Source: Rhodocyclaceae bacterium
GTDB lineage: Bacteria; Pseudomonadota; Gammaproteobacteria; Burkholderiales; Rhodocyclaceae
Length of the DNA stretch: 14,880 nucleotides
Assembly: GCA_013821865.1 (NCBI GenBank)
Contig: PNJM01000033.1
Location: forward strand, 1 to 14,880
Reading direction: 5' to 3'
Shown here: one piece after another, positions 1 through 6,029 of the stretch
How positions within the stretch are numbered: position 1 is the first letter of the stretch
Layout: every line of letters begins with the position of its first letter
Notes under the pieces: generated by a model
Told to the model about the DNA's origin: nothing
Databases searched by the model: none
What the model saw: the letters and a program-made list of their open reading frames with translations, nothing else
Made by a program: the position numbers and the translations under genes

Positions 1-1029
1 GCCCGGGCGCCCGCCGGCCGGCACCTCAAGGCCGGTGAGGGTGAGGACGAGCTGCTTCTCCGAACCCATGGGATAGCGCGCCGGCACGCTCCGCACTTCG
101 ACGCCCGGCACGGTGGTCGCCGCTGCGCGCATGGCGGCGATGGCTTCCGGCTTGTTGTCCTCGATGCCCACCAGCACGGCCCCGGCGCCGGTGGCGTGGG
201 CGACAATGGCAATGCCATCCACGATCTGCGCCGCCCGCTCGCGCATCAGCCGGTCGTCGCAGGAAAGGTAGGGCTCGCACTCGCCGCCGTTGATGATCAG
301 GGTGCCCACCTTCGCGCTCAGCTTCACTGCCGAGGGGAAGGCGGCGCCGCCCAAGCCGACGATGCCGGCGTGTGCCACGCGCCGCCCGATTTCCGCCGGG
401 CCGAGCCGGAAGGGGTCGGCGCAGACTTCCAGTTCCGTCCAGCGCTCCTCGCCGTCCGCTTCGATCGTGATGGCCTGCACGGCGAGGCCCGAGGGATGGG
501 GCGCGACGATCTCGCCGATGGCCGTCACCGTGCCCGAGGTGGGCGCATGGATGGCGGCGGAGAGCGCGCCCTGAGGCTCCGCGATGAGCTGGCCCTTCAG
601 CACCTTGTCACCCACCAGCACCACCGGCCGCGCCGGCGCGCCGATGTGCTGTACCAGGGGCACGTACAGCCTTTGCGGCATGGGCATGACGCGCAGGGGC
701 GCGTCGGCCGCCGGACGCTTGTGGTCGTCCGGGTGCACACCCCAGCCCAGCACGGCGTCCGTGGGGCAGGCCTTGATGCAGCGGGTACAGCCGATGCACA
801 GTTCCTCCGCCACCGCGGCGATCTTGGGCCCCTCGTCCACGACGGTGGAGAGATCCAGCTCGACGCCCAGCTTGGCGGCGATGGCGGCAGCGAGCGCCTT
901 GCCGCCCGGCGGGCAGCAGGCGGGCGAGCTGCGGCCCTCGGCGATGGCCGTGGCCGCCCCGCTGCAACCGGGGAAGCCGCACTGGCCGCAGTTGGAGCCG
1001 GGCATCATGGCCTCCAGTTCGGCCACCAT
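1..1029 (-). CDS. rnfC: RnfB'-RnfC fusion, partial (electron transport complex)
   Basis: The frame opens at an internal ATG (1029) and runs off the left edge. Residues 1-95 match the middle of RnfB: the C14-C17-C22-C38/39 cluster motif ([10 protein letters not shown]) and one ferredoxin motif, [12 protein letters not shown] (C78, C81, C84, C88). At W96 (about 742) the text switches in frame to Rnf[47 protein letters not shown] and VGIEDNKP. RnfC is the membrane-peripheral flavin/Fe-S subunit that oxidises or reduces NAD(H) in the Rnf complex. Relative to normal RnfB, the N-terminal membrane anchor and the second ferredoxin cluster are missing, and RnfC lacks its first residues. Upstream the frame is closed by a stop at 1054-1056, and no Shine-Dalgarno sequence precedes the ATG. 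It is therefore probably a degraded remnant, though an assembly collapse or a true fusion cannot be excluded. Confidence 0.75.
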   Translation of the reverse strand, partial: MVAELEAMMPGSNCGQCGFPGCSGAATAIAEGRSSPACCPPGGKALAAAIAAKLGVELDLSTVVDEGPKIAAVAEELCIGCTRCIKACPTDAVLGWGVHPDDHKRPAADAPLRVMPMPQRLYVPLVQHIGAPARPVVLVGDKVLKGQLIAEPQGALSAAIHAPTSGTVTAIGEIVAPHPSGLAVQAITIEADGEERWTELEVCADPFRLGPAEIGRRVAHAGIVGLGGAAFPSAVKLSAKVGTLIINGGECEPYLSCDDRLMRERAAQIVDGIAIVAHATGAGAVLVGIEDNKPEAIAAMRAAATTVPGVEVRSVPARYPMGSEKQLVLTLTGLEVPAGGRPG

Positions 1030-1042
1030 CGGGTTGCCCTCG

Positions 1043-1384
1043 AAAGGCCAGGCTCAGCAGGCTGATGGTGATGAAGGCGGAGGGCGCACCGGCGAAGGCC
1101 GCCGGCACACGGGCCTGCGCGAGCCGCTCGCGCAGGCCGGCGAAGATGAGCAGCACGAGGGTGAAGCCCAGGGCTGAGCCGAAGCCGTACAGCGTGCTCT
1201 TGAAGAAGCCATAGTTCTGCTGCACGTTGAGCAGGGCCACGCCCAGCACGGCACAGTTGGTAGTGATGAGCGGCAGGTAGATGCCCAGGCTCTGGTAGAG
1301 GCCGGGGCTCGATTTCTTGATCACCATTTCGGTGAATTGCACGGCAGCGGCGATCACCAGGATGAAGGACAGGATGCGCACATC
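1043..1384 (-). pseudogene. rnfA: RnfA fragment, truncated at both ends
   Basis: The minus-strand translation from about 1384 down to 1043 is a clear RnfA/RsxA core: [35 protein letters not shown], and the end of the penultimate helix at LLSLAF. RnfA is an integral membrane subunit of the Rnf complex, normally about 190 residues with six helices. By comparison with E. coli RsxA from memory, about the first 70 residues and about the last 10 are absent. No start codon with a ribosome-binding site precedes the similarity; the frame simply extends backward antisense to the neighbouring plus-strand gene. At 1042/1043 the reading shifts straight into RnfB-like sequence in another frame. I call it a non-functional remnant. 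Confidence 0.8.
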
Positions 1385-1433
1385 GTCCTGAAACGCGGCT
1401 AGACCGCGTGGTAAGCTCGCCGCGTCCTTCCGC

Positions 1434-1438
1434 AGGAG
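1434..1438 (+). promoter_or_regulatory. Ribosome-binding site of the nitronate monooxygenase gene
   Basis: AGGAG lies 6 nt before the ATG at 1445 and fixes that start. Only 60 bases separate this ATG from the end of the rnfA remnant (1384), so the promoter must lie within or beyond the remnant; no convincing -35/-10 pair was seen in the gap. Confidence 0.7.
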
Positions 1439-1444
1439 CGCACC

Positions 1445-2404
1445 ATGCCCGTCCCGCAGATTTTCCGTGGTCGCATGACGATGCCCGTCATCGCCGCGCC
1501 GATGTTCCTCGTCTCCGGTCCGCATCTGGTCATCGCCGCCTGCAAGGCCGGCGTGGCCGGCACTTTTCCCTCGCTGAATGCGCGGCCCATCGAGGTGCTC
1601 GACGAATGGCTGACGCAGATCAACGCCGAGCTGGGCGCGGCGATGGCGGCCGACCCATCGGCGCCGATCGCGCCCTACGGCGTGAACCTCATCCTGCACC
1701 ACTCGAACAAGCGGCTGGAGGAAGATTTCACCCTGGTCGTGAAGCACAAGGTGCCCTTCGTCATCACCAGCCTGGGCCACCCCGGCGAGGTGGTGAAGGC
1801 GGTGCATGCCTACGGCGGCGTGGTGTTCAGTGATGTTATCCATGCCTACCACGCAAAGAAGGCGATCGCGGCCGGCGTTGACGGCATCATCTGCGTCGCC
1901 GGCGGCGCCGGCGGGCACGCCGGCACGCAGAGCGCCTTCTCGCTGGTGCGCGAGATTCGCGAGTTCTGGGATGGCGCGCTGGTCCTCGGCGGGGCGATTT
2001 CGGATGGCTGGTCGGTGCGCGCCGCCGAGATCATGGGCGCCGACTTCGCCTACATGGGCACGCGCTTCATCGCCACGCAGGAATCCATGGCCACGCCCGA
2101 GTACAAACGGATGATCTGCGATGCCACGGCGAAGGACATCGTCTACACCGACGCCATTACCGGCACCCATGCCAATTTTCTGTGGCCGAGCCTGGAAAAG
2201 GCCGGCTACCGGAAGGGGACGCTCGGCAGCGCCGGCGCAAAAGAAGACTTCGGCTCCGGCGCCAAAGCCTGGCGCGACACCTGGAGCGCCGGCCACGGCG
2301 TGGCGACCATCCACGACATCCCGACAACCGCCGAGCTGGTGGCACGGCTGGCGACCGAATACCGCGCTGCGTGCGCGCTGCCGCTCAGCCCGGCGGTTGC
2401 TTAA
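1445..2404 (+). CDS. Nitronate monooxygenase-family FMN protein
   Basis: 319 residues, within the usual size of nitronate monooxygenase/2-nitropropane dioxygenase TIM-barrel flavoproteins. These oxidise alkyl nitronates with O2 on FMN; many family members have other or unknown substrates. Visible landmarks are an N-terminal PVIAAPMF strand with the [18 protein letters not shown] phosphate-side loop (about 14-41), the [13 protein letters not shown] motif (151-163) whose H158 is at the family's conserved active-site histidine, LGGAISDG (181-188, FMN phosphate binding) and [12 protein letters not shown] (197-208). The start is supported by AGGAG 6 nt upstream. It is transcribed away from the rnf remnant and converges with the membrane-protein gene at 2510. 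It belongs to neither acyl-CoA operon by strand and may be a stand-alone detoxification or redox gene. The family is clear; the substrate is not. Confidence 0.88.
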   Translation: MPVPQIFRGRMTMPVIAAPMFLVSGPHLVIAACKAGVAGTFPSLNARPIEVLDEWLTQINAELGAAMAADPSAPIAPYGVNLILHHSNKRLEEDFTLVVKHKVPFVITSLGHPGEVVKAVHAYGGVVFSDVIHAYHAKKAIAAGVDGIICVAGGAGGHAGTQSAFSLVREIREFWDGALVLGGAISDGWSVRAAEIMGADFAYMGTRFIATQESMATPEYKRMICDATAKDIVYTDAITGTHANFLWPSLEKAGYRKGTLGSAGAKEDFGSGAKAWRDTWSAGHGVATIHDIPTTAELVARLATEYRAACALPLSPAVA

Positions 2405-2423
2405 GGCCCAGGAAAAAACTGAA

Positions 2424-2500
2424 CCACAGAGGGCGCAGAGAACACAGAGAAAATCACAAGGATTTCTTGCACTTCTCTGTGCCTCTGTGTTCTCTGTGGC
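2424..2500. repeat. CACAGAG-unit inverted repeat between convergent genes
   Basis: The left arm 2424-2451 (CCACAGAGGGCGCAGAG, then AACACAGAGAA) and the right arm 2473-2500 (TTCTCTGTGCCTCTGTG, then TTCTCTGTGG) are nearly complementary over about 28 bp, with a loop of about 21 nt. Each arm is built of roughly 9-10-base CACAGAG units, so the element is both tandemly and invertedly repetitive. It lies between the stop of the nitronate monooxygenase gene (2404) and the stop of the opposing membrane-protein gene (2510). On the minus strand the stem is followed after a few bases by six Ts (near 2414-2419), so it may end transcription of the minus operon and perhaps work both ways. This resembles dispersed intergenic repeats of environmental Proteobacteria; that family assignment is from memory. 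Confidence 0.75.
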
Positions 2501-2509
2501 TAAGGATTT

Positions 2510-2854
2510 TCAAAACCGCGTCTGCGAAAGATCACGCGGCGGCTCCGGCGGTTTGGCCGGTGCGCTGCTGCGGAAGATGAAGTGGCGAATGGTACCGGCA
2601 AAAGCAAGGCAGAGCGGAATCACCGCCAGCATGTAGAACGCCGCCACCACCGGCCACCAGTTGTGGTCGCTGGAAGCGGCCATGGCCGCCCGCACCTGCC
2701 AGGCTGCGATGGCGCCGACCGCCAGCGCAGCCAGTATCCCTGCCAGATTGAACCAGCGCACCGGCCGCGGATCGGGCCGTGCCGGCGAAAGCCGCCAGAA
2801 CAGCCAGAAGAAAAAGGCCAGCAGCGGCAGCAGGAGCGAGAGGGCAAAAAGCAT
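2510..2854 (-). CDS. Small membrane protein, three predicted helices, unknown function
   Basis: 114 residues with hydrophobic stretches at about 3-20 (LLLPLLAFFFWLFW), 35-53 (LAGILAALAVGAIAAWQV) and 67-90 (WPVVAAFYMLAVIPLCLAFA), then a basic, proline-rich tail (about 91-114) that probably faces the cytoplasm. I recognise no family. Its ATG shares one base with the TGA stop of the TetR gene (TGATG at 2856-2852), and no strong Shine-Dalgarno sequence is seen, so translation is probably coupled to the regulator. It is the last gene of the minus-strand operon and is followed by the stem-loop repeat at 2424-2500. Its placement suggests co-expression with the acyl-CoA enzymes but gives no functional clue. 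Confidence 0.7.
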   Translation of the reverse strand: MLFALSLLLPLLAFFFWLFWRLSPARPDPRPVRWFNLAGILAALAVGAIAAWQVRAAMAASSDHNWWPVVAAFYMLAVIPLCLAFAGTIRHFIFRSSAPAKPPEPPRDLSQTRF

Positions 2855-3489
2855 CAGCGTTTTTTAGGCGTATCGGGACAGAGGACGAAGTCGATCATGT
2901 GGTCGGCGATCTGGTCCAGTGTGAGGCCTCCGCCGGGACGATACCACTGCACCGTCCAGTTCAGCGCACCGAAGAGAAGCAGGCGCACCACCTTGCTGTC
3001 GTCGTTCACCAGTCCGGCCTTCTTCAATTCCTTCAGCGTGGATTGCCAGACGGCCTCATAGCGGTCCTTGACGGCAATCACTTCGGCGCGGGATTCGCCC
3101 GACAAGGCGCGCCATTCGTAGAGCAGCACCGGGAACTCGGCATGGTCCTCGAGGATGATGCGCAGGTGGCTGCGCACCAGGGCGCGGAACTTTTCCTCCG
3201 GCTCGCGCAACCCGGCCATGGCTTCCTCCTGGGAAGCGAGCGCGGACTGCAGGCCTTCGATCATCACCGCCTTGAGCATGTCCTGCTTGCTCTTGAAATG
3301 GTAGAACGGGCTGCCCGAGCGCATGCCGACCGCGTCGGCGATATCGCGGATGGTCGTCGCGTCGTAGCCCTTCTCGAGGAACAGCCGGCCCGCCTTGCGT
3401 ATCAGTTCCGAACGGCGGTTGCCTTCGTCGGGCACGGCCGCCTTGGCCTTGCGCGGCGCCGGTTTCGTACCTTCACGAGAACGAGCCAT
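2854..3489 (-). CDS. TetR-family transcriptional regulator (KstR-like C-terminal domain)
   Basis: 211 residues from the ATG at 3489, chosen because AGGGG lies 4 nt upstream and because the N-terminus then has a typical basic tail (MARSREGTKPAPRKAK). The helix-turn-helix covers about 26-70: RKAGRLFLEKGYDATTIRDI, ADAVGMRSGSPFYHFKSK, the classic TetR signature. The C-terminal ligand domain has LLYEWRAL and ALNWTVQWYRPGGGLTLDQI, a pattern I associate with KstR/KstR2-type regulators that sense acyl-CoA or steroid-CoA intermediates; that is inference. The start overlaps the end of the crotonase gene by 17 bp. Position near the end of the operon fits an autoregulated local repressor, whose operator could be the palindrome at 7773-7784. 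Its effector is probably a CoA thioester of the pathway. Confidence 0.9.
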   Translation of the reverse strand: MARSREGTKPAPRKAKAAVPDEGNRRSELIRKAGRLFLEKGYDATTIRDIADAVGMRSGSPFYHFKSKQDMLKAVMIEGLQSALASQEEAMAGLREPEEKFRALVRSHLRIILEDHAEFPVLLYEWRALSGESRAEVIAVKDRYEAVWQSTLKELKKAGLVNDDSKVVRLLLFGALNWTVQWYRPGGGLTLDQIADHMIDFVLCPDTPKKR

Positions 3490-4240
3490 TTTTCCCCTGT
3501 CCTTTTCCGAAGCGGGCGGCGCCTTCCAGCCATTCGCCGCCATCGACTGTTTCAAGTCCGTGACTGAATTCGTTCGCCAGCGCCTGCGGCAATGCCATAC
3601 CCCACTGCTCGTGGCTCGACAGGCGATCCTGCCGCAGGCAGGTCTGCGGAAAGCGCGACAGCTCGGCCGCCAGCGCTTCCGCCGCCTGGCGCGCCGTGCC
3701 GTCCTCCACCATCCGGTTGGCCAGGCCCATGCCGAGCGCCTCGTCGGCGCTGACCGGCCGCCCGGTGAGAATCATGTCGAGCGCACGCGACTGGCCGATC
3801 AGCCGCGGCAGCCGCACCGTGCCGCCGTCGATAAGCGGCACGCCGAAGCGGCGGCAGAACACGCCGAACACCGCGCTCTTCTCCGCCACGCGCAGATCGC
3901 ACCAGCAGGCCAGTTCCAGGCCGCCGGCCACGCAATAGCCCGATACCGCCGCGATGACCGGCTTCGACAGCAGCATGCGCGACGGCCCCATCGGCCCGTC
4001 GCCTTCCGGGCTCAAGCTGTTGCGCGTGGCCTCGCCGGCGAAGCCGTGCAGGTCGGCGCCGGCGCAGAAATGCCCACCGGCGCCCCACAGCACCGCGACA
4101 TCGGCGTCGGCATCGGCATCGAAGGCGCGGAAGGCCTCCGCCAGCGCCGTCGCAGTGGCGCGATCCACGGCATTGCGCTTTTCCGGCCGGTCGAGGATGA
4201 CGGTGGTGATGCGATTGTGCTTTTCGATGCGGACAGTCAT
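3473..4240 (-). CDS. Enoyl-CoA hydratase/isomerase-family (crotonase) protein, atypical active site
   Basis: 255 residues, normal crotonase length. The start ATG at 4240 overlaps the preceding stop as ATGA. The oxyanion-hole regions are visible: GGHFCAGADLHGF (55-67) and KPVIAAVSGYCVAGGLELAC (93-112). The first catalytic glutamate of rat mitochondrial hydratase (Glu144) corresponds to E109 in GGLEL. The second (Glu164, in GQPE) corresponds to C129 in FGVFCRRFGVP, and the usual PGAGGTQR loop is PLIDGGTVR. I recall this GVFCRR..PLIDGGTVRLPR pattern as a recurring crotonase subgroup rather than a chance mutation. Ordinary syn-hydration is therefore doubtful; isomerase, hydrolase, lyase or another crotonase chemistry is possible. 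It lies between the AtuA-related genes and tetR, so it probably acts on an acyl-CoA of the same pathway. Confidence 0.88.
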   Translation of the reverse strand: MTVRIEKHNRITTVILDRPEKRNAVDRATATALAEAFRAFDADADADVAVLWGAGGHFCAGADLHGFAGEATRNSLSPEGDGPMGPSRMLLSKPVIAAVSGYCVAGGLELACWCDLRVAEKSAVFGVFCRRFGVPLIDGGTVRLPRLIGQSRALDMILTGRPVSADEALGMGLANRMVEDGTARQAAEALAAELSRFPQTCLRQDRLSSHEQWGMALPQALANEFSHGLETVDGGEWLEGAARFGKGQGKNGSFS

Positions 4241-4554
4241 GGCAAGTCGATTTCCATGCGCAATAGCGCGGCAGCCATGCATTTCCCCAGATTGTCGCTG
4301 CGCAGCGAGCGCGCGGCGCCACCCTGCAGCGCGGCGTTGAGCACGATTTTCAGCGCCAGCAGGTTGTCGAGCGGGTACAGCTCGACCGGTCCGGTCGCCA
4401 CGCCAGCGAAATGCCGCGCGATGCGCTCGCCCGTCACTTCGCGCTTCAGCAGCGCATAGGTTGCGGCATCGCGCGCGAACAGGCCGATGTCGCAGCGGTC
4501 GCCCTTGTCGCCGCTGCGGGCGTGGGCGATGTCGACCAGGCGCACGCGGCTCAT
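4237..4554 (-). CDS. AtuA-related small protein (detached AtuA C-terminal domain)
   Basis: 105 residues beginning MSRVRLVDIAHARSGDKGDR, a signature I recognise from the small domain that is fused at the C-terminus of full-length AtuA proteins or encoded as a separate 'AtuA-related protein'. Its function is unknown. The conserved features are the GDKGDRCDIGLFAR segment (15-28) and VELYPLDNLLALKIVLNAALQGG (57-79). An AGGGTG-like ribosome-binding site precedes the ATG at 4554. It lies 73 bp after the large AtuA-like gene, with three hairpins in the gap, and overlaps the crotonase start by 4 bp (ATGA). It most likely works as a partner subunit of the larger protein, standing in for the missing C-terminal domain. 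The family is clear; the biochemical role is not. Confidence 0.85.
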   Translation of the reverse strand: MSRVRLVDIAHARSGDKGDRCDIGLFARDAATYALLKREVTGERIARHFAGVATGPVELYPLDNLLALKIVLNAALQGGAARSLRSDNLGKCMAAALLRMEIDLP

Positions 4555-4565
4555 TTGGGCACCCT

Positions 4566-4630
4566 GGCGCTACGCGCCGTCCCGCCAAGCGGGAATGAGC
4601 CCTCCTTGGGGCGGCCCGACGGAGGGCTCA
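4566..4630 (-). repeat. Three tandem hairpins between the AtuA-like large and small genes
   Basis: Within the 73-bp gap there are three perfect stems: GGCGC/GCGCC with a 3-nt loop (4566-4578), CCCGC/GCGGG with a 3-nt loop (4581-4593), and TGAGCCCTCC/GGAGGGCTCA with a 15-nt loop (4596-4605 with 4621-4630). The last begins at the TGA of the large gene. No T-run follows, so a strong intrinsic terminator is unlikely. mRNA processing, stabilisation or partial attenuation that sets the subunit ratio would fit. Confidence 0.65.
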
Positions 4631-6022
4631 TGCCAGCGTCTCCGTGACGGAAATCTTCACCTGCGGCTCGACCAGTTCGCGCCGCACCAGCGTCGGCCAG
4701 AGGCCGAGCAGCTGTCGCGCCGGCTCGATGCCGGAGAAGCCGCTCGCGGTGGGCGGGCCGGACAGCGCCAGCCAGGGAAACTGGCGCGGAAAGGCTTCTG
4801 CCAGCCGCCTGTCCTGGCTGCGCACCACCATGCGCAGATACACCTCGTTGATCTCGTCGAGACGTGCGTCGTCGGCCAGCGGACCGAGCAGCGAATTGTA
4901 GCCGAGGAATTCGGTATGGATCTCGTCGTAGCGCAGGCCCGACTCGCGCAGCTGCGCCTCGATGATGGCGGCCGATGCGCGCGCCTTCTTCATGGCACCC
5001 GGCCAGGAATAGCCGATCTGCGCCGTGCCGGCCCAGCCGTCCTGGTAGCCGGCGACGATTTTCAGCATCGAAGGCCGCGGCCGCCCCGTGGCGCCGCTCA
5101 CCTCGACGCGATCGCCGCCGAGATCCTTCAGGGACAATGTGCCCATGTCGAGCACGACGTCGGGCGAAAAATAGGCATGGGGGTTGTGCACCTCGTAGAG
5201 CAACTGCTGGCGCACGGTGTCGAAGTCCACGCGGCCGCCCGTGCCCGGTGCCTTGGTGATGACCGCCGTGCCGTCCTCGCGCACTTCCGCGATGGGATAG
5301 CCGATGTGCGCCAGGTCGGGCACGGACTCCCAGCCGTTGGCGAGATAGGAATTGAAGTTGCCGCCGCTGCCCTGGCCGGAGCATTCCAGCAGGTGGCCCA
5401 CGGTGAGGCCCTGCGCCAGCCGGCTGTAGTCGCTGTCGTTGCCACCCAGGCTCCAGCCGAATTCGTGGATGAGCGGCGCGAGGAACAGCGCGGCATCGGC
5501 GACGCGGCCGCTCAGCACGATGTCCGCGCCGGTTGCCAGCGCCTCCACGAGGGGCTTCGCACCGAGATAGGCACTGGCGAAAAGCAGCTTCTCGCGCACG
5601 CCGTCGATTGGCGCGCCGGTGTCCATGTGCGCCAGCGGCTCGCCCGCGGCGCGCAGCGCGTCGATGCGCTCCATGACCGAGTCGCCCGTGACCGTGGCGA
5701 TCCTCGCCTTCCAGCCGCGCCTGGCGAACTCGGCGGCAAGCGCATCGCGCGCGCCCTCCGGGTTGAGCCCGCCGGCATTGAGCACGAAGCGCACACCATG
5801 CTTTTGCGCCAGCGGCCACAGGCTGGCGAGCATCGGCACCAGGTCGCGCGTGTAGCCCGCGGCCGGGTCCTTCATGCGGTCCTTCTGCAGGATGGCCAGC
5901 GTCAGCTCGGCGAGGTGGTCCGAGCCGATGTACCGCACGCCGCCGCGCTCGATCGACGCGGCAACCGGGCGCCATGAGTCCCCATAGAAGCCGAGGCCGG
6001 CGCCGATGCGGACGGTTTTCAT
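4628..6022 (-). CDS. AtuA-like (DUF1446) protein, acyclic terpene utilisation family
   Basis: 464 residues from the ATG at 6022. That start is chosen because VRIGAGLGFYGDSW right after it is the conserved N-terminus of the family, and because it falls 7 bp after the upstream stop. Other landmarks are IGSDHLAELT (33-42), FVLNAGGLNPEG (79-90), GADIVLSGRVADAALFLAPL, LLECSGQGSGGNF and FLGYNSLLG. AtuA is named from the Pseudomonas acyclic terpene (citronellol/geranyl-CoA) cluster, but its reaction has not been assigned to my knowledge. Full-length AtuA carries an extra small C-terminal domain; here that domain is the separate gene at 4237-4554. Cytoplasmic, with no signal or membrane segment. The acyl-CoA dehydrogenase and crotonase neighbours suggest it acts on a branched or isoprenoid acyl-CoA, but the substrate is inferred only from the family name. 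Confidence 0.88.
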   Translation of the reverse strand: MKTVRIGAGLGFYGDSWRPVAASIERGGVRYIGSDHLAELTLAILQKDRMKDPAAGYTRDLVPMLASLWPLAQKHGVRFVLNAGGLNPEGARDALAAEFARRGWKARIATVTGDSVMERIDALRAAGEPLAHMDTGAPIDGVREKLLFASAYLGAKPLVEALATGADIVLSGRVADAALFLAPLIHEFGWSLGGNDSDYSRLAQGLTVGHLLECSGQGSGGNFNSYLANGWESVPDLAHIGYPIAEVREDGTAVITKAPGTGGRVDFDTVRQQLLYEVHNPHAYFSPDVVLDMGTLSLKDLGGDRVEVSGATGRPRPSMLKIVAGYQDGWAGTAQIGYSWPGAMKKARASAAIIEAQLRESGLRYDEIHTEFLGYNSLLGPLADDARLDEINEVYLRMVVRSQDRRLAEAFPRQFPWLALSGPPTASGFSGIEPARQLLGLWPTLVRRELVEPQVKISVTETLA

Positions 6023-6029
6023 CTCTGCT

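Noticed and set aside
196..1065. Plus-strand open frame of 289 codons over the rnf remnant
   Set aside because: Antisense to clear RnfB/RnfC motifs and without recognisable domains.
608..2314. Long minus-strand open frame of 568 codons
   Set aside because: Only its RnfA stretch (about 1043-1384) is real. Upstream it is antisense to the nitronate monooxygenase gene and downstream it is out of frame with RnfB/RnfC.
4241..4588. N-terminal extension of the crotonase back to 4588
   Set aside because: This part is an out-of-frame reading of the AtuA-related small protein; the crotonase begins at the ATGA overlap at 4240.
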